Shown: positions 1-7,385 of the stretch, in pieces
Layout of the letters: each line of letters begins with the position of its first letter
Numbering within the stretch: position 1 is the first letter of the stretch
Assembly (NCBI RefSeq): GCF_024341905.1
Contig: NZ_BQXY01000014.1
Span: 1-64,000 of the forward strand
Origin: Clostridium folliculivorans
GTDB lineage: Bacteria; Bacillota; Clostridia; Clostridiales; Clostridiaceae
DNA length: 64,000 nucleotides
Reading direction: 5' to 3'
Program-made: the position numbers and the translations under genes
Notes under the pieces: generated by a model
What the model was told of the DNA's origin: nothing
The model's database searches: none
The model's input: the letters and a program-made list of their open reading frames with translations, nothing else

Positions 1-17
1 TCCCTGAAGGTCCACCA
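1..17 (+). tRNA. 3' end of a tRNA (partial), probably tRNA-Met
   Basis: The window opens with what looks like the 3' side of a T-stem (CCCTG), a 7-nt acceptor strand (AAGGTCC), discriminator A and an encoded CCA. It lies 5 nt before tRNA-Ala. The acceptor strand would pair with GGACCTT, the usual start of clostridial elongator tRNA-Met, and Met-Ala tandems next to rRNA operons are common in clostridia. The identity is inference because the anticodon lies outside the window. Confidence 0.5.
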
Positions 18-22
18 TATTT

Positions 23-98
23 GGGGGTATAGCTCAGTTGGGAGAGCACCTGCCTTGCACGCAGGGGGTCAAGAGTTCGAATCTCTTTATCTCCACCA
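23..98 (+). tRNA. tRNA-Ala (anticodon TGC)
   Basis: A complete 76-nt cloverleaf. The acceptor strand GGGGGTA (23-29) pairs with TATCTCC before discriminator A95 and encoded CCA (96-98). The D-arm is of the AGCTCAGTTGGGAGAGC type. The anticodon stem CCTGC/GCAGG encloses the loop CTTGCAC with anticodon TGC, and the T-loop is TTCGAAT. TGC reads alanine GCN codons. It sits at the end of a tRNA cluster and is followed at once by a terminator hairpin. Confidence 0.96.
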
Positions 99-102
99 AA
101 GT

Positions 103-133
103 AAACCATGAACTTAATGTTCATGGTTTTTTT
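103..133 (+). terminator. Rho-independent terminator of the tRNA cluster
   Basis: The inverted repeat AAACCATGAAC / GTTCATGGTTT (11 bp, 5-nt loop) is followed by a run of T. It directly follows tRNA-Ala and should end the tRNA (possibly rRNA-tRNA) transcript. Confidence 0.9.
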
Positions 134-143
134 GCTGTAAATT

Positions 144-236
144 AAAAAAATAAAACTTGTTCGTCTGCCAGATCTTCCGCATATTCATCCGGAAAGGCAG
201 ATACGTTAAAAAGCTCGCTGAAGCGAGTTTTTTTAT
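144..236 (+). repeat. Repeat family A, copy A1
   Basis: First of four about 100-bp elements in the same orientation (others near 4140, 23990 and 29362). Each has an A-rich lead-in, a first hairpin closed by TCTGCC / GGCAGA with inner TTCCG / CGGAA pairing, the recognisable block GGAAAGGCAGAT, and a second hairpin followed by a T-run. In this copy the second hairpin is CTCGCT/AGCGAG (218-231 region). The terminator-like end and conserved folding suggest a transcribed element. Function unknown. Confidence 0.7.
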
Positions 237-379
237 TTTTATAAATAATTATATTGTAATGAACTTATAGGTTCTGAATAGAATATTCTAAGACAAATAT
301 ATATAAATCAATACCTCCGGTTATATGATACTAGGATAACTGTTTTATGAGTACTTACTAAAGATAAGGAGGTAGAATT

Positions 380-925
380 ATGCATTTAATATATCTGTTT
401 GTCATAGCTTTTGTAAATAGTATTGATAATATTGGCATAGGTGTTGCATACAGTGTTGGTAGAATAAAAATTGGATTTTACAAGAATATAATTATATCAG
501 CTATAGCATTCTTTGTGTCCTATATAGCTGCTATTTCTGGCAGTATAATATCAAGTTTTTTAAGCGATAATGTGTGCACTATGTTAAGTGTGATAATACT
601 AGTAGTTATGGGTAGTAAGATGATAATCAAATCTATCATAGAGAAAGATGAAGATGAATATAAAGTTAAAAATATAAAATACAGCGAAGTTATATCAATA
701 GGACTGGTGTTAGCTCTCGATGATGTTGGGAGCTCAGTAAGCTCGGGATTATCAGGTTATTCAGCTTTTGCCATCTCACTGCCATATTTTATTATAAGTA
801 TTATGATATTTATGTTGTCTGACTATGGTACAAGGCTTTTTGGAAAACTTAAAATTGGTAAAAAAGCAACCATAATATCAGGTGCAGTAATGATATTAAT
901 GGGATTATTAGAATTAGTGGGGTAG
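380..925 (+). CDS. MntP/YtaF-family membrane protein (putative cation exporter)
   Basis: A 181-residue, almost entirely hydrophobic protein with about six membrane segments. Two similar halves each carry an acidic motif: NSIDNIGIG near residue 13 (Asp16) and ALDDVGSS near residue 112. This internal duplication with buried aspartates, and the C-terminal GAVMILMGLLEL helix, are typical of the MntP/YtaF (DUF204) group. MntP exports manganese; YtaF is a sporulation membrane protein of unknown substrate. Which subgroup applies cannot be told by eye. The start has a perfect AAGGAGGT Shine-Dalgarno at about 369. No yybP-ykoY manganese riboswitch was recognised upstream. Monocistronic, with a shared terminator downstream. 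Confidence 0.7.
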   Translation: MHLIYLFVIAFVNSIDNIGIGVAYSVGRIKIGFYKNIIISAIAFFVSYIAAISGSIISSFLSDNVCTMLSVIILVVMGSKMIIKSIIEKDEDEYKVKNIKYSEVISIGLVLALDDVGSSVSSGLSGYSAFAISLPYFIISIMIFMLSDYGTRLFGKLKIGKKATIISGAVMILMGLLELVG

Positions 926-981
926 ACTAGAGAACTATATGAAGTTATATAAGCCTGCTAATACTAATTTAAGGTCATTAA

Positions 982-1015
982 AACAAGCACCTATAGAATA
1001 CTATAGGTGCTTGTT
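982..1015. terminator. Bidirectional terminator between convergent genes
   Basis: A 15-bp perfect inverted repeat (AACAAGCACCTATAG / CTATAGGTGCTTGTT) with a 4-nt loop, T-rich on both sides. It serves the MntP-like gene (+) and rubrerythrin (-). Confidence 0.9.
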
Positions 1016-1042
1016 TGTAAGTAAGTAAATAGTATTTTAATA

Positions 1043-1627
1043 TTAATAGTTTTCAGCTAATACTTCAAAGTACGATTGTGGGTGAGCACACGCAGGACAA
1101 ACTATAGGTGCATCTTGTCCTGTATAGATATATCCACAATTTATACATTTCCATGAAACTTCAATATCCTTTGAAAAAACTTTATTATTTTCTATATTAC
1201 TAAGAAGAGTTCTATATCTTTCTTCATGATGCTTTTCTACTTCTGCTATTTTTCTATAAACAGCAGCTATTACTGGAAATCCTTCAGCTTCAGCCTCATC
1301 TGCAAAGGTAGGATATAGGTCTGTCCATTCCTCGTTTTCTCCATCAGCGGCAGCTTTAAGATTAACTTTTGTATCTCCATATGCTACGGGATATGTGGCT
1401 GTTATTTCTACATTATCAACCCCTAAGCCTTCACTTAAAAACTTAAAGAACCTTTTTGCATGCTCTTTTTCATTTTCAGCAGTTTCTGTAAACAGATTTG
1501 ATATTTGCACAAATCCTTCCTTTTTTGCAATAGATGCATAATAAGTATATCTGTTTCTAGCTTGGGATTCTCCTGCAAAAGACTTTAATAAGTTTTCTGA
1601 TGTCTTGGTACCTTTTAAAGATTTCAA
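1043..1627 (-). CDS. rbr: Rubrerythrin
   Basis: Cytoplasmic non-haem iron peroxidase that reduces H2O2 with electrons from rubredoxin-type partners, protecting anaerobes from oxygen. The N-terminal ferritin-like diiron domain shows the GESQARNRY helix (Glu20) and ENEKEH (Glu53, His56); later helices carry further Glu/His ligands. The C-terminal rubredoxin-like domain has CINC and CPAC pairs. I place the start at TTG (1625-1627) because a GGAGGGG Shine-Dalgarno (1634-1640) lies 6-7 nt upstream and the protein then begins MKSLKGTKT, the usual family start. An in-frame ATG at 1651 would add eight residues ahead of and across the ribosome binding site. Length 194 aa is normal. Monocistronic. Confidence 0.95.
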   Translation of the reverse strand: MKSLKGTKTSENLLKSFAGESQARNRYTYYASIAKKEGFVQISNLFTETAENEKEHAKRFFKFLSEGLGVDNVEITATYPVAYGDTKVNLKAAADGENEEWTDLYPTFADEAEAEGFPVIAAVYRKIAEVEKHHEERYRTLLSNIENNKVFSKDIEVSWKCINCGYIYTGQDAPIVCPACAHPQSYFEVLAENY

Positions 1628-1748
1628 ATTTATCCCCTCCAATATTTTCATTTAGTATTCTATTCTCTATCTTATTCAGAAATTCCTTCTATAGTTGTAT
1701 CTTAAAAATAGTTTAAAAGTTTTCCTCAATTTATGACAAAAGATATAT

Positions 1749-1762
1749 ATTATTGTAATAAT
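1749..1762. promoter_or_regulatory. AT palindrome upstream of rbr, possible peroxide-regulator site
   Basis: ATTATTGTAATAAT is a perfect 6+6 inverted repeat in the rbr / glycosidase-gene divergent region. It resembles PerR/Fur-family operators in base composition, but the spacing is 2 nt rather than the usual 7-1-7 arrangement. PerR control of rubrerythrin is known in clostridia, so the idea is plausible but weak. Confidence 0.25.
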
Positions 1763-1842
1763 AATGATAAACTTTTTAATGGTAAACATATTAAAATAAA
1801 TATATAATATTTAAATAAGATAATGTAAAGGATTGTATATTT

Positions 1843-2853
1843 ATGTTTCGAAAAAATTTTAAAGCTATATTAACTAATTTATCAATTTTTATAGGTTGCA
1901 ACTTATTGATAGGTTTAATATATTTAGTGCCGATGATATATTATGGTCCATTCGATAATCTAAAGGAGATGGTAGTAACATCAGCAATGACAACATATAG
2001 GCACCAGTATTTAGCTACTTGGTTTTTGGACAAGGATCAGATAAATGAAATAATGAATAAGAACAAGATAGATACTACAGATAATTCAGATATTAAAGAT
2101 ATATCTGTAGCTGTATCCACATCTGCTGAGGCAAACTCTAGTATTGAGCCAGAAATACCAATAAATAAAACAGAAGGTGTTGAGCTTGTTAATATAGACG
2201 AAAATAGATACAAGGGTTATCTATTGATTGTTAAAGATCCTAAAAGAATTGAACTTGGAGTTACTAAGGATCTTACAAGGTTTGGAGTAAAGTTAGATGA
2301 TATGTCCAAGGAAAATGACGCTATTGGCGGAATAAATGCTGGCGGGTTTGAAGATGAAAATGGACAAGGTAATGGTGGAACTCCAACTGGGATAGTAGTT
2401 AAAGACGGTGAAGTTCTTTACAAGACAAAAAATGATAGTTATTCAATCGTAGGGTTTAATAAACAGGGAGTTTTAGTACTTGGTAATTATTCCTTATCTC
2501 AAATACAATCATTAGATTTAAAGGCAGCAGTTTCTTTTGAACCATTTTTAATAGTTAATGGGAAAGCTACAATAAAGTCTGGAAATGGTGGATGGGGATT
2601 AGCACCAAGAACTGTTATAGGACAAAGAAAAGATGGAACAGTATTAATGCTTGTAACTGAAGGGAGAAAACTAACTATGCCTGGAGCAACATTGAAAGAT
2701 GTACAGGATATTATGATAAAATACGAAGCATATAATGCTGCAAATTTAGATGGAGGATCGTCATCAACTATTTATTGGGATAATAAGGTGTTAAATGATC
2801 CATCAAGTATGGATGGAGTTAGGTTTATACCCACTGCGTTTTTAATAAAATAA
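1843..2853 (+). CDS. Phosphodiester glycosidase (NAGPA-domain) family protein, membrane-anchored
   Basis: 336 aa. Residues about 8-32 form an N-terminal membrane segment, so the catalytic part is outside the cell. The C-terminal two thirds matches the NAGPA/DUF2233 phosphodiester glycosidase fold: GGINAGGF around residue 165, the TPTGIVV block, LAPRTVIGQ and the hallmark ANLDGGSSST near the C-terminus. The family cleaves sugar-1-phosphodiester bonds (mammalian uncovering enzyme) and is often annotated as exopolysaccharide-related in Firmicutes; the substrate here is unknown. AAAGGA lies about 10 nt before ATG. The next gene follows after 19 bp, so the two are probably one operon. Confidence 0.85.
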   Translation: MFRKNFKAILTNLSIFIGCNLLIGLIYLVPMIYYGPFDNLKEMVVTSAMTTYRHQYLATWFLDKDQINEIMNKNKIDTTDNSDIKDISVAVSTSAEANSSIEPEIPINKTEGVELVNIDENRYKGYLLIVKDPKRIELGVTKDLTRFGVKLDDMSKENDAIGGINAGGFEDENGQGNGGTPTGIVVKDGEVLYKTKNDSYSIVGFNKQGVLVLGNYSLSQIQSLDLKAAVSFEPFLIVNGKATIKSGNGGWGLAPRTVIGQRKDGTVLMLVTEGRKLTMPGATLKDVQDIMIKYEAYNAANLDGGSSSTIYWDNKVLNDPSSMDGVRFIPTAFLIK

Positions 2854-2872
2854 GAAAGAGGTAAATAAGTTA

Positions 2873-3907
2873 ATGAAGAAAAGGTTTATTATAATTGCAA
2901 TATATCTGCTTGTGGCAATAGTTTTACAGACATCAGTTTTAGCGTTGATTAATTATAAATACCTAGCAGGCTTCAGTGTACCTGATAAAGTAGTAAGTTC
3001 TAAGCAAATTGAAGCACCAAAGCCAGTTGAAAAGAAAAATTTAATAGAAGCTGGTGCAATTGATATTAAAGCATCTGAAAGTAATAAGTATGTATCATAC
3101 ATAAAAGATAATCAATTAAAGTATTTAATTTTAGATAAATATGATCTCTCAGTTGCTTCAGATGTAAAGCCATATCTATATATTTGGTTGTATGATGATA
3201 AAATATTATATATAAATAATATAAAAAGTGATACTAATAACTATGAGTTTTATATATATGATATAGACAAAAAGGAAAAGAATTTGGTAGCAACTCTGAA
3301 ACTTCAAGATGAAAATGCACAGCTTGAAAAAGTGGTTAGCTCAAGTTTGAAGAATTTACTTTTTGTAAAAGTTAAGAGCTATGGAAAAGAGAAGATTATG
3401 AAACTAAATACTCATCAAGGGGTATTTGAAGATGTAAATACACAATCTAGGGATGTTGAAGACCTATCGGTTATACCTCATGAAGATAAAATTATATATA
3501 ATACAAAAAGTTTAAATAAGTTTTATATAAGCTACATTGGTAGAACTATAGCATTAAAAGAAAATGGACAACAAGTATTATTAGGTGTAGATAATTCAGA
3601 TAGAGTATTCATAGGAATAAGTAAGAATGATGCTATAACTTCTATATATTATGGGCTCATAAATGAGGGAATAGATTCATGGACAAAAGTTCAAGTTAAG
3701 AATAGTATAAAAAAAGACGATATTTTAATATCAAAGGATGGAAAAATCTTTGAGTTAAACGCAGAAACTCAGATTATAAAATCCATTGTAGGGGATAAGG
3801 AACTTACGTATAAGGGAACTTATCTAAATATGAAAGATAATAATATACTTTCTATAAAAGATAATGAGGTTATAGTTAACAAATCTGAATCTATAGTGAA
3901 AAATTAA
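2873..3907 (+). CDS. Membrane-anchored extracytoplasmic protein, propeller-like, function unknown
   Basis: 344 aa with one N-terminal membrane helix (residues about 4-28) and no lipobox. The long outer part is rich in beta strands and repeated aromatic/Asp motifs (YIKDNQLKYLILDK, YIWLYDDKILYI, YEFYIYDIDKKEKN), as in degenerate beta-propellers of the TolB/DPP-IV-N type. I do not recognise the family. It starts 19 bp after the phosphodiester glycosidase gene, with AAGAGGT as ribosome binding site. The pair probably works together at the cell surface (inference from position only). Confidence 0.6.
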   Translation: MKKRFIIIAIYLLVAIVLQTSVLALINYKYLAGFSVPDKVVSSKQIEAPKPVEKKNLIEAGAIDIKASESNKYVSYIKDNQLKYLILDKYDLSVASDVKPYLYIWLYDDKILYINNIKSDTNNYEFYIYDIDKKEKNLVATLKLQDENAQLEKVVSSSLKNLLFVKVKSYGKEKIMKLNTHQGVFEDVNTQSRDVEDLSVIPHEDKIIYNTKSLNKFYISYIGRTIALKENGQQVLLGVDNSDRVFIGISKNDAITSIYYGLINEGIDSWTKVQVKNSIKKDDILISKDGKIFELNAETQIIKSIVGDKELTYKGTYLNMKDNNILSIKDNEVIVNKSESIVKN

Positions 3908-3912
3908 AGGAT

Positions 3913-3975
3913 TCTAATAGCTCGCTCATATAGCATCTCCTTTATAACCAATTAATTTGAACAATATTATTAAGC
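3913..3975 (+). repeat. Repeat family B-like element, copy B5
   Basis: About 63 bp matching the element at 29498-29562 at most positions (shared blocks CTCGCTCATATAGC, ATAACCAATTAATTT and AACAAT). It shares the AACCAAT.AATTT.AACA core with family B copies at 10231 and 19716. It lies just after the stop codon of the upstream gene. Function unknown. Confidence 0.55.
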
Positions 3976-4008
3976 TTAGCCAAAATTTAAATTATATATT
4001 TAGCGAAT

Positions 4009-4061
4009 AATAAGAGAAATTGGTAACTTCTAAAATTAGTTATTAATTTCTCTTATTTTTT
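4009..4061 (+). terminator. Rho-independent terminator
   Basis: AATAAGAGAAATT / AATTTCTCTTATT pair perfectly (13 bp), with inner GGTAAC/GTTATT-type pairing, followed by TTTTT. It ends the glycosidase operon about 100 bp after its last gene. Confidence 0.8.
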
Positions 4062-4139
4062 GTATAGATAAGCATAAAATTTTTATGCTAGATAGAGTTA
4101 ATAACTTTAATTAGGTAGGATAACCTTTTAGTGAATACA

Positions 4140-4243
4140 GTAAAAAATAAAACTTATTCATCTGTAAGTTTCCTAATATACATTTGGAAAGGCAGATGGG
4201 TAAAAAAGAGTCGCTGAAGAAAATTGCTTCAGAGACTTTTTTA
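4140..4243 (+). repeat. Repeat family A, copy A2
   Basis: Same layout as A1: AAAAAATAAAACTTATTC lead-in, first hairpin with GGAAAGGCAGATG on its right arm, second hairpin AGTCGCTGAAG / CTTCAGAGACT (one mismatch), then a T-run. The remaining 270 bp up to the marR operator region hold an unused AGGAGGAG at about 4282 and no gene that I can support. Confidence 0.7.
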
Positions 4244-4520
4244 TCTGACTAAGAATCATTAAACTTGTACATATTTATATAGGAGGAGCCATTAATTGTT
4301 TTTTTATTTTCAACTCAATCAGTTCAATCCTAAATGAATTTTTAAAAACCTCATAACTTCTAGAGATTTTCAGGTATGTATAATTTAATAGGTGGGTTAG
4401 GAACTCTATATATGTATCTGATGAAAAAATATAAAAAAATTAGAATGAAAAAGTTATCATAAAAAATTGCTATTGACTGGTAGAAAAATCAGGAGTAAAA
4501 TATATTTTGCATAGAAAATG

Positions 4521-4566
4521 TTTCGATACGAAATATTCTTTGACGAAATATTTGTGTGCGAAATAC
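4521..4566 (+). promoter_or_regulatory. Probable MarR operator cluster upstream of marR
   Basis: CGAAATA occurs three times at exactly 15-bp spacing (4529, 4544, 4559). The first is part of the inverted repeat TTTCG-ATA-CGAAA (4521-4533). The cluster sits 20-65 bp before the marR start. A fourth copy, centred in GTTACGAAATAAC, follows the gene. MarR proteins usually repress their own operons from such sites, so autorepression is inferred. Confidence 0.6.
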
Positions 4567-4587
4567 AAATAGAAGGTGATAAACTTA

Positions 4588-5025
4588 ATGGACGAAGTAA
4601 ATAGAGGTGTTGAGTTAGTTAGAAAACTTAAAAATATAGGAAAGTTAATTAAAAGAAGTATGGGTAATCATTTTGAGCAAATGGGATTGACTCAGTCACA
4701 AGGAATGCTTATAGGAATATTATGTCATCAAGGTGATATGAAAATAAGTGATTTGAGTGAAAAACTAGGACTTTCAAATAGTACAGTATCAGGAATAATT
4801 GATAGACTTGAAAAACAAGGCTTAGTTGAAAGAAAAAGAAGTAAAGAGGACAAGAGGATAGTGTTTGTTAGTGTGACTGAAGAGTTTTTGAAAAATTTTA
4901 AAGAAAACTTTTCACAGGTTGAAAAAAAATTAGAACGTATAGCAAGCGAAGCTACAACAGAAGAATTAGATACAGTACTTAAGGGGCTAGAGGCTCTGGA
5001 GAATATAATGAGAAGGAATTCTTAA
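4588..5025 (+). CDS. MarR-family transcriptional regulator
   Basis: 145 aa. The winged helix-turn-helix spans residues about 30-100: LTQSQGMLIGIL, KISDLSEKLGLSNSTVSGIIDRLEKQGLVER, and the wing SKEDKRIVFVSVT with the Asp-Lys-Arg typical of MarR. Flanking helices form the dimer interface. ATG at 4588 is chosen because GAAGGTGA lies 8 nt upstream; the in-frame GTG at 4576 is inside that ribosome binding site. It precedes two ABC exporter genes by about 130 bp. Repeated CGAAATA sites before and after the gene suggest that it represses itself and the exporter and is relieved by a transported compound. Confidence 0.9.
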   Translation: MDEVNRGVELVRKLKNIGKLIKRSMGNHFEQMGLTQSQGMLIGILCHQGDMKISDLSEKLGLSNSTVSGIIDRLEKQGLVERKRSKEDKRIVFVSVTEEFLKNFKENFSQVEKKLERIASEATTEELDTVLKGLEALENIMRRNS

Positions 5026-5031
5026 AATAGT

Positions 5032-5044
5032 GTTACGAAATAAC
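5032..5044 (+). promoter_or_regulatory. Second probable MarR site, upstream of the ABC exporter
   Basis: GTTACGAAATAAC contains the CGAAATA word found three times before marR, here flanked by GTTA/TAAC inverted arms. It lies between marR and the exporter genes. Confidence 0.45.
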
Positions 5045-5159
5045 TTTTGTTGTATGGATTTTTTACTGTAAAAGAAAGTATAAAATCTTCAAGATAACTG
5101 AACCTAGTAATTTAAATATAATATATGCACCAAATTATGGAGAAGGAGTGAATGCATTA

Positions 5160-7385
5160 ATGGTTAAATTAGCTAAATATATAAAACCATTTATTTTGCC
5201 AATAATAGTTGCAATAGCATTATTGTTTGTACAGGCAATGACTGATCTGGCATTACCGGATTATATGTCAAATATAGTAAATAAGGGTATTCAACAAAAT
5301 GGTATTGAAAGTGCGGTACCAAGTGCTGTAAGACAAAGCCAAATGAATAAATTGGTATTGTTTATGAGTGAAGATAATAAAAAAGAGGTTATGGATAACT
5401 ATACTTTAGTAGATAAATCTAGCACAGACTATGATAAGTATGTTAAAGATTATCCTCAATTACAAAAAGAGCCAATATATGTATTAAAAGATATTAGTAA
5501 CTCAGAAATTAATACTTTGAATCCTATACTAGGTAAAGCTTTTTTAGCTGTATCTGGAGTAGATAAGATGAAGAGTGAAGCAAAGGATGGAAAGATATCC
5601 TTTGGAGGAAAGGAAATACCTGCAAATACTGATCTTTTTGCATTGTTAGGTAAGTTACCAGCGGATCAAAGAGCAAAGTTAAGTGAAGATACAAATAAAA
5701 AGTTTGAGGAATTAGGAGACAGCATGGTTGTTCAAGCTGCTGTAGTTCCAATAAAAGATGAATATAAAGCTTTAGGGGTAAACACTGATAAGATCCAAAG
5801 CGGCTATATAAAGAAAACCGGAGTAACAATGCTTGGAATATCGTTATTAGGTGCATTGTGTACTGTAATGGTTGGGTTCTTAGGAGCTAGAGTAGCTGCA
5901 GGAGTTTCAAGAAACTTACGTGGAGATGTATTTACTAAGGTTGAAAGCTTTTCTAATACAGAATTTGATAAGTTCTCAACAGCATCCCTTATAACAAGAA
6001 CAACAAACGATATAACACAAATACAAACAGTTTTAGTTATGATGATTAGAATGGTGTTCTATGCACCAATAATGGGTGTAGGCGGAGTGCTTAGAGCACT
6101 GCAAAAGAGTAGTTCAATGTCTTGGATTATAGCAGTAGCAGTTATAGCTTTATTAGGTTTAATAATGGTTGTATTTGCAGTAGCTTTACCTAAATTTAAA
6201 GCAATTCAGAAACTTATAGATAGATTGAATCTTGTTACTAGAGAAAATCTTTCAGGAATGATGGTAATAAGAGCATTTAGTACTCAAAGATTTGAAGAAC
6301 AAAGATTTGATAGGGCTAATAAGGATTTAACTAACACTAATCTTTTTGTAAATAGAGTTATGGTATCTATGATGCCTGTAATGATGCTTATAATGAATGG
6401 TATCACTCTTCTTATTGTATGGGTTGGAGCTCACCAAATAGCTGATTCATCAATGCAGGTTGGTGATATGATGGCATTTATGCAATATGCTATGCAAATA
6501 ATATTCTCATTCTTAATGTTATCAATGATGTTTATAATGATTCCAAGAGCATCTGTTGCTGCTGATCGTGTTGCGGAAGTTTTAGCAATAAAGCCGGCAA
6601 TTGTTGATAAAAAGGAACCTAAACATTTAGCTAAGGAAATAGATGGTACTGTAGAGTTTAAGAATGTATCCTTTAGATATCCTGGTGCTGAAGAAGATGT
6701 AGTTAAAAACATAAACTTCAAAGCTTTACCTGGTCAAACTACAGCAATAATAGGGTCTACTGGAGCGGGAAAAACTACTCTTATAAACTTAGTTCCTCGT
6801 TTCTACGATGTTACAGAAGGACAAATATTAATTGACGGTATAGACATAAGAGAAGTGCCTCAAGGTGAGCTTCGTGACAAAATAGGTTATGTGCCTCAAA
6901 AAGGAGCATTGTTTAGCGGTACTATAGAATCAAATTTAAAATACGCTGATGAAAATTCTTCAGAAGAAAACATTAAGAGAGCAGCTGAAATAGCCCAAGC
7001 AATGGAATTCATAAATGAAAAGCCAGAAGGTTTTGGAACTGAAATATCTCAAGGTGGTACAAATGTATCTGGTGGACAGAAACAAAGATTGTCAATAGCA
7101 AGGGCTCTTGTAAAAAGACCAGAAATATATATATTTGATGATAGTTTCTCGGCTCTTGATTTTAAGACAGATGCGGCACTTAGAAGAGCACTTAAGAAAC
7201 AAACTGGTTCAAGCACAGTACTTCTAGTTGCACAACGTATATCAACTATCATGAATGCTGAACAAATTATAGTGCTTGATGAAGGTAAGGTTGTAGGTAT
7301 TGGTACACATAAAGAACTTATGGCAAATTGTCCGACCTACCAAGAAATAGCTTCATCACAGCTTTCAAAGGAGGAATTAGCATGA
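5160..7385 (+). CDS. Heterodimeric ABC exporter, subunit 1 (degenerate ATP site)
   Basis: 741 aa, a membrane domain followed by a nucleotide-binding domain. It is longer than the usual 580 aa because about 170 hydrophilic residues (about 45-220) lie between membrane helices 1 and 2, outside the cell. Walker A is GSTGAGKT (532-539) and the signature is VSGGQKQR. Walker B ends IFDDS, with Asp where the catalytic Glu should be, and the H-loop is VAQRIST, with Gln instead of His. Such changes mark the inactive site of heterodimers like BmrC/BmrD and TM287/288. The ATG at 5160 has GGAG 11 nt upstream; GTG at 5148 overlaps the ribosome binding site. It overlaps the next gene by ATGA, so translation is coupled. 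Confidence 0.92.
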   Translation: MVKLAKYIKPFILPIIVAIALLFVQAMTDLALPDYMSNIVNKGIQQNGIESAVPSAVRQSQMNKLVLFMSEDNKKEVMDNYTLVDKSSTDYDKYVKDYPQLQKEPIYVLKDISNSEINTLNPILGKAFLAVSGVDKMKSEAKDGKISFGGKEIPANTDLFALLGKLPADQRAKLSEDTNKKFEELGDSMVVQAAVVPIKDEYKALGVNTDKIQSGYIKKTGVTMLGISLLGALCTVMVGFLGARVAAGVSRNLRGDVFTKVESFSNTEFDKFSTASLITRTTNDITQIQTVLVMMIRMVFYAPIMGVGGVLRALQKSSSMSWIIAVAVIALLGLIMVVFAVALPKFKAIQKLIDRLNLVTRENLSGMMVIRAFSTQRFEEQRFDRANKDLTNTNLFVNRVMVSMMPVMMLIMNGITLLIVWVGAHQIADSSMQVGDMMAFMQYAMQIIFSFLMLSMMFIMIPRASVAADRVAEVLAIKPAIVDKKEPKHLAKEIDGTVEFKNVSFRYPGAEEDVVKNINFKALPGQTTAIIGSTGAGKTTLINLVPRFYDVTEGQILIDGIDIREVPQGELRDKIGYVPQKGALFSGTIESNLKYADENSSEENIKRAAEIAQAMEFINEKPEGFGTEISQGGTNVSGGQKQRLSIARALVKRPEIYIFDDSFSALDFKTDAALRRALKKQTGSSTVLLVAQRISTIMNAEQIIVLDEGKVVGIGTHKELMANCPTYQEIASSQLSKEELA

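Noticed and set aside
4280-4340. Leader peptide behind AGGAGGAG at about 4282
   Set aside because: The only frame gives about a dozen residues, there is no attenuator after it, and it is not near enough to marR.
5524-5856. 110-codon open frame on the minus strand inside the ABC exporter gene
   Set aside because: Antisense shadow of a clearly coding region, no ribosome binding site and low-complexity Leu-rich product. Similar antisense frames inside other genes were left out for the same reason.
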